57,496 nucleotides of DNA from Clostridia bacterium. Its GTDB lineage: Bacteria; Bacillota; Clostridia; Oscillospirales; CAG-272. Position 1 is the stretch's first letter, and every line of letters begins with the position of its first letter. A program made the translations under genes and the position numbers. Below the pieces are notes generated by a model. The model was given only the letters and a program-made list of their open reading frames with translations. It was not told the origin of the DNA and did no database searches. The stretch is taken from the NCBI GenBank assembly GCA_017545225.1, contig JAFWPR010000071.1, positions 1 through 57,496 on the forward strand. The letters are read 5' to 3'. Positions 16,902 through 24,109 of this stretch are shown in pieces.

Positions 16902-18011
16902 ATGAAGAAGTTTTTAATGCTGATCTCGGTCGTGCTGGCGGCGATCATTCTGCTTCCGCTCGCATCCTTCGCCGCGAAAGACGACGGAGACCTCCCGTTC
17001 TCCGACGTGAAGAACGGAGCGTGGTACTACGGCGACGTCAAGCGGGTTTATGAGTCAAAGCTCATGAACGGTACGTCCGACACCGAGTTCGATCCCGAAG
17101 GCACGCTGACCCGCGGGATGTGCGCGGCGATCATCTATCGCGCTTCGGGCGAGCCGGAGGTCAAAGGAGCCGCGGCGTTTGCCGACGTCGACGCCGGCGC
17201 GTATTACGCGGACGCCGTCGCCTGGGCGCAGAACGAAAAGATCGTGATGGGTAAGTCGGCGACGATATTCGACCCCGACGGCAACATCACCCGCGCCGAG
17301 TTTTCGACGATGCTGTACAGGTATCTCGACGCGGCGGATCTCGCTCTTCCCGAGGTTCGTGTCGGCGAACCGACGGACGCCGATGACGTTCCCGGGTATG
17401 CGGGAGACACCGTCGCGACGATGTACCGGGCAGAGGTCGTCAAAGGCAGAGAGAACGGGCAGTTCGATCCCGACGCCGATATCACCCGCGCCGAGACCGC
17501 GGCGATGGTCGACCGTTTCCTTGAAAAAGCGAAGTCGATCACAAGCGACGACGGTTACGGCATAAGAGTTGATTTCGACGTTCCGGACGCAGAGGAAGGC
17601 TTCTTCCGCGGCGGCAGGATATCCGACGTCACCGTCGGGTACGTTCCGGAGGGTCTGAATCTCTATGAGGTTGAGGACACGGGCTCTGAGGATATCAGGA
17701 CCTTGCGCCTGAGTACAGCGTACGATCTGGAGAGCATTACCCAGCCGTTCGTTCTGGTCGGGATCTACACGTCAAGCGAGATCAAGCCGGGCTGGGGCTA
17801 TAAAACTTACGAACACGTTTACTTGGGCGAACTCAACGGCATGGACGCCTACGTTTACGAGAATTCCGGCGAATCAGGCGGCGTTGAGTTCATTCTTACC
17901 GGTATCATGTTCGGCGATAAGGACGTTACCGTCAACGTATTCGGAATGAACATCAGCCACGAAGAGGTCTGGCGCATCGCCGAAAGCATTGCGGCAGCAC
18001 CCGCGGAATGA
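16902..18011 (+). CDS. SLH surface protein 1 with C-terminal DUF4367-like sensor domain
   Basis: A 369-aa secreted protein. The signal peptide ends near residue 24 (LPLASFAAKDDG). Three SLH domains follow at about 28-85, 88-150 and 155-210 (FSDVKNGAWYYGDVKRVYES, FDPEGTLTRGMCAAIIYRA, FDPDADITRAETAAMVDRF). The C-terminal domain, about 225-369, contains ISDVTVGYVPEGLNLYEV, LNGMDAYVYE, FGDKDVTVNVFGMNIS and EEVWRIAESI. It aligns with the C-terminal domain of SLH protein 2 (20986-22146) and of the anti-sigma protein (23045-23824). In clostridial anti-sigma factors this fold (DUF4367) lies outside the membrane. Here it is wall-bound instead. AAAGGAG lies ahead of the ATG. Confidence 0.9.
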   Translation: MKKFLMLISVVLAAIILLPLASFAAKDDGDLPFSDVKNGAWYYGDVKRVYESKLMNGTSDTEFDPEGTLTRGMCAAIIYRASGEPEVKGAAAFADVDAGAYYADAVAWAQNEKIVMGKSATIFDPDGNITRAEFSTMLYRYLDAADLALPEVRVGEPTDADDVPGYAGDTVATMYRAEVVKGRENGQFDPDADITRAETAAMVDRFLEKAKSITSDDGYGIRVDFDVPDAEEGFFRGGRISDVTVGYVPEGLNLYEVEDTGSEDIRTLRLSTAYDLESITQPFVLVGIYTSSEIKPGWGYKTYEHVYLGELNGMDAYVYENSGESGGVEFILTGIMFGDKDVTVNVFGMNISHEEVWRIAESIAAAPAE

Positions 18012-18147
18012 TCATCGGATCTGATTTTTCGGTTTTACCCGGACGATAAGGTCAGCGCCCGCTCTTTTTGCCAAAGGAGATTTTTTCCCAAAAAATACGT
18101 ACTGCAACCACCAAACTTCTCCAAACCCGGTCGCTGACCCTGTCATA

Positions 18148-18180
18148 AAAGGGGCTGACGCAAATTGCGTCAGCCCCTTT
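18148..18180. terminator. Perfect 16-bp palindrome downstream of SLH gene 1
   Basis: AAAGGGGCTGACGCAA and TTGCGTCAGCCCCTTT flank a single A. It lies 137 bp behind the SLH stop and could terminate it. The gap before it also has GGTCAGCG near 18050 and its complement CGCTGACC near 18132. Confidence 0.65.
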
Positions 18181-18220
18181 CATGCGCATACCGTTCGCGG
18201 CCTGACAACCTCAAAAACGC

Positions 18221-18251
18221 GGCTGATCCATAGTTGAACTATGGATCAGCC
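18221..18251. repeat. Palindrome inside the dead toxin gene (first)
   Basis: A perfect inverted repeat, GGCTGATCCATAGTT / AACTATGGATCAGCC, with a 1-nt centre. Removing its 27-nt core (223-249) would rejoin the toxin frame as AAGKTCAG. Confidence 0.75.
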
Positions 18252-18393
18252 GGAAAAACGTGCGCCGGCATCATTTCCGAAGTGCGCTCGCTTGAAACGT
18301 TTCCCGAGCGGTTCGCTCTGTTTGATAATGAGCCGTAGCGAAGCCGCGGACTTCGGAAGCATCCGGTCAAGAACTATCTCGTGTTCTACACGG

Positions 18394-18415
18394 TAGGGTA
18401 ACAGGAGTTACCCTA
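18394..18415. repeat. Palindrome inside the dead toxin gene (second)
   Basis: TAGGGTAAC-AGGA-GTTACCCTA, 9-bp arms. Removing 20 nt (18396-18415) restores YTVNEEKKTVNV in one frame, so it looks like an insertion. Confidence 0.75.
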
Positions 18416-18496
18416 AACGAAGAGAAGAAAACCGTAAACGTCATACGTATTATGTACGGAGCGAGAGATCTTGACAAACATCTTTAATAAGTCAAG

Positions 18497-18527
18497 GGCG
18501 GTTCTGTGTGTATCACACAGAACCGCC
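18497..18527. repeat. Hairpin downstream of the large secreted protein gene
   Basis: A perfect 14-bp stem, GGCGGTTCTGTGTG / CACACAGAACCGCC, with loop TAT. It lies 28 bp behind the stop of the minus-strand gene at 18555 and may end its transcript. No T-run follows. The core resembles the REP-like palindrome at 13594. Confidence 0.65.
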
Positions 18528-18554
18528 GCTTTGTTATGAAAACTTTTCTCCGGT

Positions 18555-20618
18555 TTATTCACCGAAGAAATAATCTCTCGCCGCCTTGACGAAGAGGTAA
18601 AGCGCGCGGCAGACGCCGCTGTCCTCCGTCTTATGATCGACCGCATACTTGACGTAAGCCATGGGGGAATAACTGACGACCGTATTACCGTACGTCAGCG
18701 TGACCTGTTCGGTCAGATCGACGGTACTGACGCCGCATATCTTCACACGGCATTTCGACGACGAAACCGGGTCGATCTCAAAATCAGCCCACGGAACACC
18801 GCCCACGGTGACCGTCGCTCCTCCGGCGTCCGCGACGCCGGTGAGATAAAAGTTGAGTTTCGTCCGGGACTCAAGCGCCAGGGAAGCGGTTGCGCGCGTG
18901 ACGGGAGCGGCGAGAACCGCGCTCGCGGTATAGGCTGAAAGATCCGGAGAGGCAGCCGGGACCGCGTTTATCGCGTCGGAGTAATCGGAGGCGTTTATCG
19001 CGTCGCTTGATCCCTCGGGGAACCGAAGCTGCGCGTAATATCCGTACGCCATCAAGGCGGAGCACAGCGCCTTGAGGTTCGCGTCGCTTGAATTCGCAAG
19101 CTGATAATCGCAGTAATCCTTGATACTGTACGATATCCTCCTCACTTCTCCGCCTTCGCCGTCGAGTATTCTGAAGATCGCCTTGCGAGTCAGCTGATTT
19201 GCGGAGAAGGACGCCGCCGTGAACGCATACTTTCCGTCTCCGGCGGAGTGTTCGGCGTCGAAAGACGCCGGCGTGAACGTCGCCCCGCCGTCGGTCGAAT
19301 ACTCAACGCCGTATCCGGCTGCGATCATTTCCGCGGTGACGTTGTTTACGTAAATATTCAGGTCAAAGCTGTCTTTCAGGCTGACCGACGCCGTGCATCC
19401 CGGCCCGACAGGTTCGGTCTCTGCGGCAACGTACGTGCCGTCGTTTACGAAAGTGCAGACGATCGGAAGGTTTCCGTTGATCTTTGCCTCGTTCAGTTTG
19501 CCGTTGACCGGGTCGGTGAATTTTTTCGCTTTTCTTACGGGCCTCGCTCCCTTGTTCTCAAAAGCGCCGCGCGACCCGAGTTTGATCGCAACGGTGCCGG
19601 AGTACGAGTCCTCGTGCGTCTCGGTCCCCTGCGTCAGCGTGAAATTGATCCCGTATTTCATCCCGTCGATCCCGCTTATATCGGAAGTGCCGATAAGCGC
19701 CTCAAGCGGTATCGACCATTCCATCACGACGTGATCGCCGTCGTACGAAATGATCATCTCATCATCCGACGGACGGTAATCCGGATCGTAGCCGTACTGC
19801 GTGCCGTCTTCCGATCTGCCGAACCAGTGTCCCCTCAGATATTCTCCCGTTTCCGTGCTTCTGCCTATCACGTAATAAATGACTTTATCGTTCATATCGT
19901 ACCCGTCAAAAGCGAACGCGGTCTGGGAGATGAAGGAATCCTGCGGACCGATCCATTTGCCGTCCGAATCGTAGTACCACTCCGGGTCGGAATCGGTGGG
20001 AGCCGTATATCCGTAATAATCCGCGGGGTCGTAATTCTGAAGGATAGCGGGAGAGTCGTATTCCGCGGCCATATTGAGCCCGTTGACCGGGTCGTAGGAA
20101 ATATAGAACCTTGCGGTATTTTTGACTTGCTCCGCCCGCAGCCGATTGGCCTCATCGGAAAGCGGACCCTTGTTTGCCAGCACTATCTCCTGTTCGGGAA
20201 TGTAAACGCGGTCGTATTCGCCCGCGCTTATGATCCCGTCCTTCCTGACCGCCTCGGGGAGGACCTGCCTGATATTGCAGGAATAGTTTGTGACCTCCAC
20301 CTCGTCGTCGGTTGCGGTTTCCGTCGCGCCGCACCGGGAGCAGGTTCTGGTGTAAGTCACGGAGCTTGACGATGATTCTACCACGTTGCAGGGTCCCCAG
20401 TCGTGGCCGAGCGAAGCGACGGTAAACTCCTCGTCGCCGGACGGGAGATGACGGACGCCCGTTCCCGTTTCGGTACAAGTGGGAGCCGTGGTTATCTCGA
20501 CCGCCGTGTACCCGGCGAAACCGTCCCCGCCGCCGGCGCCCTCCGCCGCCGAAGGCATCGCCGCCTGAATGAAGAGAAAAGCCAGCGCGGCGACGGCGCA
20601 AACGATCCTTTTAGCCAT
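18555..20618 (-). CDS. Large secreted protein with Cys ribbon and CBM9/DOMON-like domain
   Basis: A 687-aa protein from ATG 20618, with AAAGGAGAT upstream. A signal peptide covers about residues 1-26 (VCAAVAALAFLFIQAAMPSA). A Cys-rich segment follows (APTCTETGTG, then YTRTCSRCGATET), a repeat often seen in secreted proteins of gut Clostridia. Residues about 120-370 look like a CBM9/DOMON-type beta sandwich (KDGIISAGEYDRVYI, ARFYISYDPVNGLNMAAEYD, DHVVMEWSIPLEALIGT). Such domains bind sugars or haem. The C-terminal half is a secreted region with no catalytic motif I recognise. There is no SLH or sortase signal, so it is probably released or held by another protein. Confidence 0.7.
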   Translation of the reverse strand: MAKRIVCAVAALAFLFIQAAMPSAAEGAGGGDGFAGYTAVEITTAPTCTETGTGVRHLPSGDEEFTVASLGHDWGPCNVVESSSSSVTYTRTCSRCGATETATDDEVEVTNYSCNIRQVLPEAVRKDGIISAGEYDRVYIPEQEIVLANKGPLSDEANRLRAEQVKNTARFYISYDPVNGLNMAAEYDSPAILQNYDPADYYGYTAPTDSDPEWYYDSDGKWIGPQDSFISQTAFAFDGYDMNDKVIYYVIGRSTETGEYLRGHWFGRSEDGTQYGYDPDYRPSDDEMIISYDGDHVVMEWSIPLEALIGTSDISGIDGMKYGINFTLTQGTETHEDSYSGTVAIKLGSRGAFENKGARPVRKAKKFTDPVNGKLNEAKINGNLPIVCTFVNDGTYVAAETEPVGPGCTASVSLKDSFDLNIYVNNVTAEMIAAGYGVEYSTDGGATFTPASFDAEHSAGDGKYAFTAASFSANQLTRKAIFRILDGEGGEVRRISYSIKDYCDYQLANSSDANLKALCSALMAYGYYAQLRFPEGSSDAINASDYSDAINAVPAASPDLSAYTASAVLAAPVTRATASLALESRTKLNFYLTGVADAGGATVTVGGVPWADFEIDPVSSSKCRVKICGVSTVDLTEQVTLTYGNTVVSYSPMAYVKYAVDHKTEDSGVCRALYLFVKAARDYFFGE

Positions 20619-20701
20619 ATTCGTATCTCCTTTCTTGCGCGGCCTTTCCGGCCGTTCTATATGGTTTTTAACGGAATAGGTTAGTTTAATATTCCGATTC
20701 A

Positions 20702-20731
20702 ATAAAATCATAACGGGACGGATCAAGTCAA
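20702..20731 (-). promoter_or_regulatory. Probable promoter of the large secreted protein
   Basis: On the minus strand: TTGACT (20731-20726), an 18-bp spacer and TTTTAT (20707-20702), about 84 bp upstream of the start codon. The gap 20619-20985 otherwise holds only this promoter and the terminator of SLH gene 2. Confidence 0.5.
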
Positions 20732-20823
20732 TACGTTCCCGTAATAAAAACTTCTCCTTAGACGAGTTCGGCTCGTTTTTGTCGCGTTTGACTCCCGGCG
20801 ATCCTCCGCGTTTAAGGCTCAAA

Positions 20824-20858
20824 AGACTTCCCGGCAACGATGCGTTGCCGGGAAGTCT
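20824..20858 (-). terminator. Terminator of SLH gene 2
   Basis: A perfect 16-bp stem, AGACTTCCCGGCAACG / CGTTGCCGGGAAGTCT, with a 3-nt loop. On the minus strand TTTT follows, 128 bp behind the SLH gene 2 stop. Confidence 0.8.
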
Positions 20859-20985
20859 TCGCTGTCGGTCAAGCGCGCGCGTTTTTGATCTGTGCGTGGC
20901 GTTCGGAACATAAGTCACAGAGATTCTTATCCGGTCAGAAACGCGTCGTCACTTAATCCGACTGAAAGGGAGATTCACTCGATAA

Positions 20986-22146
20986 TTACTCTGCGGGAAT
21001 TACCGTCAGGCTTTCGGCGATCTTCAAAACGTCTTCGCCGCTGACGTTCATGCCCTGCATGCAGACCGTGAAGTTCTTGTCGCCGAACTCAAGTCTGGTG
21101 CTTTCGTACTGTTCGCCCCCACTTTCAAAGCAGAAGTCGAACATAAGCGCCGCCATTCCGTTGACCGTGATCTCTTCTGAGATCGCGAGCGCTTCGTCGG
21201 AGTATCCGGTCTCCCGGTCGCCCTCCCGAACGTAGATCACGACATACGGAGGACGCGTGCAGCCCGGTTCGCCCGGAGCGGTAACGTCGGCGGGATCGCA
21301 TATTACGAAATAACGGAACTGATATCCCAGAGCTTCGTCATACTCGGCGTCTGCCGAATCGCACAGGACAAGTCCTTCGGGGATATATCCGACGGTGAGG
21401 TCGGCAATTTGAGCGTCCTTGTAAAATCCGCCATCCGGGGTCTGATCGAAGGTGACCCATGCGTAGTTATCCCATTCTTCGATATTGGATCTGTAGAACT
21501 TAGTCCATCTAACGGTAACTCTCTCGAAGAAGCGATCCAGAACGGACGCCGCCTCGGCGCGGGTGATATCCGCGTCGGGATCGAACTCGCCGTTCTCTCT
21601 GCCGTTGACGACTTCCGCGTCGTAGAGCGCGTCGACCGCCTCCGCGGCGTATTCGGGGATATCAGCGGCGTCAGCGGGCTCTCCGTCGCGTGTCTCGGGA
21701 AGCTCGAGGTCCTCTGCGTCAAGATATCTGTACATCATCGTCGAGAACTCGGCGCGGGTGATTTCGCCGTCGGGATCGAACTCGGTCGCCGTCTTTCCTT
21801 TGACGACTCCCTCGCTCTCTGCCCATGCGACTGCGTCGGCGTAGTACGCGCCGGCGTCGACGTCGGAGAACGTTGCCGCCGCTTTGACGGCGGGCTCTTT
21901 CGCAGCGCGGTAGAGGATAGCGGCGCACATTCCGCGGGTAAGCGTTCCCTCGGGATCGAACTTATCGGCGGACGTGCCCCTCATGAGGTTCGACTCATAG
22001 ACGCTTTTCACTCCGTCATAGTACCATTCTCCGTTTTTGACGTCGGAAAACGGCAGGGCGCCGCCGTCCTTCGCCGCGAACGCGGAGAGCGGAAGCAGCA
22101 TGAGAGCCGCAAGCGCCGCCGCGGTCAGCATTAAGATTTTCTTCAT
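20986..22146 (-). CDS. SLH surface protein 2 with C-terminal DUF4367-like sensor domain
   Basis: A 386-aa paralogue of SLH protein 1. The signal peptide ends near residue 24 (LPLSAFAAKDGG). Three SLH domains follow between about 28 and 215 (FSDVKNGEWYYDGVKSVYES, FDPEGTLTRGMCAAILYRA, FDPDADITRAEAASVLDRF). The C-terminal domain, about 225-386, shares long near-identical blocks with the nearby anti-sigma protein: ADVTAPGEPG, PPYVVIYVREG, DRETGYSDEAL, TVNGMAALMF, RLEFGDKNFTVC. It is closer to the anti-sigma domain than to SLH protein 1. The gene is divergent from the sigma/anti-sigma pair with a 350-bp shared upstream region, so the sigma factor may control it (inference). AAAGGAG precedes the ATG. 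Confidence 0.9.
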   Translation of the reverse strand: MKKILMLTAAALAALMLLPLSAFAAKDGGALPFSDVKNGEWYYDGVKSVYESNLMRGTSADKFDPEGTLTRGMCAAILYRAAKEPAVKAAATFSDVDAGAYYADAVAWAESEGVVKGKTATEFDPDGEITRAEFSTMMYRYLDAEDLELPETRDGEPADAADIPEYAAEAVDALYDAEVVNGRENGEFDPDADITRAEAASVLDRFFERVTVRWTKFYRSNIEEWDNYAWVTFDQTPDGGFYKDAQIADLTVGYIPEGLVLCDSADAEYDEALGYQFRYFVICDPADVTAPGEPGCTRPPYVVIYVREGDRETGYSDEALAISEEITVNGMAALMFDFCFESGGEQYESTRLEFGDKNFTVCMQGMNVSGEDVLKIAESLTVIPAE

Positions 22147-22497
22147 TTATTGTATCTCCTTTCTTCTGTGACGAATGCCACGCGACCGGATAATACCGGG
22201 GGACACCCCTCGGTAACGTAATAACGTGCGTGATCGGCGGCGAGAGCCGTCCGATCCGCGCGGGGAAGGCGTCGGGAGCGGTTTACTTCTGCTCGGATTT
22301 CTGGTAAAATGAGATCAAGGAACCCCACTTTCCGTTTTGCTTCTTTTACCCGATCCGAAAGAGGTCGGTCCCGGACGCCCTTCTGCCTATAAGTACGGAA
22401 AGGCGAGAGAAAAACTTTCAAACATTTTTGATTTTTTTGAAAAAAAAAGACGGCTTCGGCCGTATTATTATTCGAAATGACTCTTCGGGGTGGTTTT
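22147..22497. other. Divergent control region between SLH gene 2 and the sigma gene
   Basis: This 351-bp gap holds the upstream sequences of both genes. Visible items are an imperfect inverted repeat ACCGGGGG-ACA-CCCCTCGGT (22188-22207), GGAACC at about 22320 followed by a C-rich stretch (a possible ECF-type -35 element), and a long A/T tract just before the sigma gene with the hairpin GACGGC-TTC-GGCCGT. I could not assign a standard -35/-10 pair with confidence. Confidence 0.4.
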
Positions 22498-23052
22498 ATG
22501 CTCGTTTTTTCTGCTCTGACCGCCGAAAGACGGTCGGATAAAGAACTGATCGAATATATCTACCGACAGTATTATCCGATTATGCGGTTCGTCGCGGGCA
22601 GAGTGCTGACGCGGGAAAGCCAGGACGCGGACGACGCGGTCCACGACGCGATGGTAAAGATCATCAAAAACGTCGGGATAATAAAGTCTTCCGATAAAAA
22701 GAAACTCAAAAACCTCTGCTGCATCGTCGCGCGCAACTGCGCGCTCGACAGGGTGAGAAAAAAGGACCGGGCGAGCGTATCCCTGTCGGAGCTGCCCGAA
22801 GAGGTGCCGGACGCGGCGCCGCCCGCGGAGCAGACGGCGATCGAGGACGAAACGTTCGGCACGGTCATGAGGGCGATCGGATCGCTCCCGGAGCTGTACC
22901 GCGACGCGTGCGTGCTGAAATACGTGCACGGATATAAGGAAAAGGAAGTGGCGTCGCTTCTCGGGCTGCCCGAGCGAACGGCGAGCACCAGGATCCACAG
23001 AGGCAAGATGCTCCTCAGAGAAACGTTGAGAAAGGAGGGATATCATGAATAG
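22498..23052 (+). CDS. ECF-type RNA polymerase sigma factor
   Basis: A 184-aa sigma-70-family protein with regions 2 and 4 only. Region 2 spans about residues 12-80 (ELIEYIYRQYYPIMRFVAGR, DADDAVHDAMVKIIKN, LCCIVARNCALDRVRKKDRA). Region 4 spans about 115-175 (LPELYRDACVLKYVHGYKEK, EVASLLGLPERTASTRIHRG). The ATG at 22498 is preferred over 22477 because CGGGGTGG lies just ahead of it. The stop is TAG, the only complete gene in the window ending so. The anti-sigma gene starts 8 nt inside this one, so the two are translationally coupled. Confidence 0.9.
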   Translation: MLVFSALTAERRSDKELIEYIYRQYYPIMRFVAGRVLTRESQDADDAVHDAMVKIIKNVGIIKSSDKKKLKNLCCIVARNCALDRVRKKDRASVSLSELPEEVPDAAPPAEQTAIEDETFGTVMRAIGSLPELYRDACVLKYVHGYKEKEVASLLGLPERTASTRIHRGKMLLRETLRKEGYHE

Positions 23053-23824
23053 GAAAAAGAATAAAGACGAAGAACTCGATATCCTTCTCGGAAAGGCGTT
23101 TGAGGAATACGTCCGCCGGGAAGACGAGGCTCTTCCGTCGGACGAAGAACTGCGCGAGGCGTTCCCGCCGAGCGAGGAAGACTGCCTGAAGTACGGCAAA
23201 GCGGCGAAGAGAAAGGAGCGCGGTTCGGCGGCGCTCAAAGTTTTGAGACGCGTCGCCGTGATAGTGTTGGTTTTGATCTCCGCCTCCTCCGCCGCGCTGA
23301 TGCTGAACAAAAACGTGAGAGCGGCGGTGACCGGTACGATATACAGAGTTGTCAACGACTACATCTGGGTCAGGTTTACGGGTCCTGACGACGACGGTTC
23401 TTTCTTTGACGGAAAGGATATATCAGATCTCGCCGTCGGATACGTTCCGAAAGGACTCGTTCTTTGCGCCCGAGACGCCGAATACTGGCCTGATATGGGA
23501 TATCAGACACGTATATTCGAAATAGTCACTCCCGCCGACGTTACCGCGCCGGGCGAGCCGGGCGTTACTCATCCTCCGTATATCGTGATCTACATTCAGG
23601 AGGGAAGCCGGGAAACCGGATATTCCGACGAAGCGCTCGAAATGTCAGCAGAGACGACCGTTAACGGTATGCCCGCCCTTATGTTCGACGTCTTCTATTA
23701 TTACGATGGCGAAGATCATGAATTCGTCCGACTTGAATTCGGCGACAAAAACTTCACCGTATGTATACAGTCGGGCGGCGTAAGCGGCGAAGAAGTGAAG
23801 AAGGTCGCCGAAAGTCTCGGCTGA
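23045..23824 (+). CDS. Membrane anti-sigma factor with extracytoplasmic DUF4367-like domain
   Basis: A 259-aa protein. A charged cytoplasmic part (about 1-72) lacks the zinc motif HxxxCxxC. One membrane helix lies near 76-97 (RRVAVIVLVLISASSAALML). The outer domain at about 120-259 has ISDLAVGYVPKGLVLC, ADVTAPGEPGVTHPPYIVIY, TVNGMPALMFD, RLEFGDKNFTVC and EEVKKVAESL. DUF4367 domains are typical of such clostridial anti-sigma proteins. It overlaps the sigma gene, fitting a sigma/anti-sigma pair: the N-terminal part would hold the sigma factor until a surface signal acts on the outer domain. The same outer domain occurs on two SLH proteins in this window. Confidence 0.85.
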   Translation: MNRKKNKDEELDILLGKAFEEYVRREDEALPSDEELREAFPPSEEDCLKYGKAAKRKERGSAALKVLRRVAVIVLVLISASSAALMLNKNVRAAVTGTIYRVVNDYIWVRFTGPDDDGSFFDGKDISDLAVGYVPKGLVLCARDAEYWPDMGYQTRIFEIVTPADVTAPGEPGVTHPPYIVIYIQEGSRETGYSDEALEMSAETTVNGMPALMFDVFYYYDGEDHEFVRLEFGDKNFTVCIQSGGVSGEEVKKVAESLG

Positions 23825-23856
23825 TCCCGTCCGGCGCCTTGTTCCGATAGGTTATT

Positions 23857-24025
23857 TGCGGCCTGCGCCGCATGAATTGAGCCCCGCGGAAATTCCGCGG
23901 GGCTCTTTTCCTTGATCCGTCGAAGACGGATATCATCCGCAAAGCGGATATCATACTCCGGAGGAGTATATCATCCCGCGCGAAGCGAGGGATATCATTC
24001 ATACGCGAAGCGCACTGATGAATTT
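23857..24025. repeat. Hairpin array B (linker ATATCAT)
   Basis: It fills most of the convergent gap between the anti-sigma gene and carB. The units are TGCGGC-CTGC-GCCGCA, then TGAATTGA, GCCCCGCGG / CCGCGGGGC, ATCCGTC-GAA-GACGGAT, ATCCGC-AAA-GCGGAT, ATACTCC-GGA-GGAGTAT and ATCCCGCGC-GAA-GCGAGGGAT. The later units are joined by ATCAT or ATATCAT. The first 49 bp nearly repeat the start of array D at 39098. After it come TTTTTGCA / TGCAAAAA and GGTTGT-TG-ACAACC hairpins before the carB end. Confidence 0.85.
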
Positions 24026-24109
24026 TTTTGCATCAGGTTGCAAAAATGTTCAATAGGTTGTTGACAACCGAAAGACACGCGGGGCTCTTTTTGCGCTTTT
24101 CCGCTCGTA

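Larger units (their letters stand above)
18204..18487 (+). pseudogene. Degenerate ParE/RelE-family toxin gene
   Basis: In one frame the stretch reads DNLKNA, a break, GKTCAGIISEV, RSLETFPERFALFDNEP, TAG, RSRGLRKHPVKNYLVFYTV. After a frame change it reads NEEKKTVNVIRIMYGARDL, DKHL and TAA. This is the recognisable order of a ParE-type toxin (fPeRf, GlRkxpVkNYLVFYxV, VxVxRIMYGxRD). Three lesions are visible. A perfect palindrome with an in-frame TAG lies in the first part (18221-18251). TAG at 18336-18338 sits where relatives have Trp. About 20 extra bases forming a palindrome (18394-18415) shift the frame. The N-terminal 25 or so residues and a partner antitoxin are missing. It is surely non-functional as a normal toxin. 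Confidence 0.75.
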
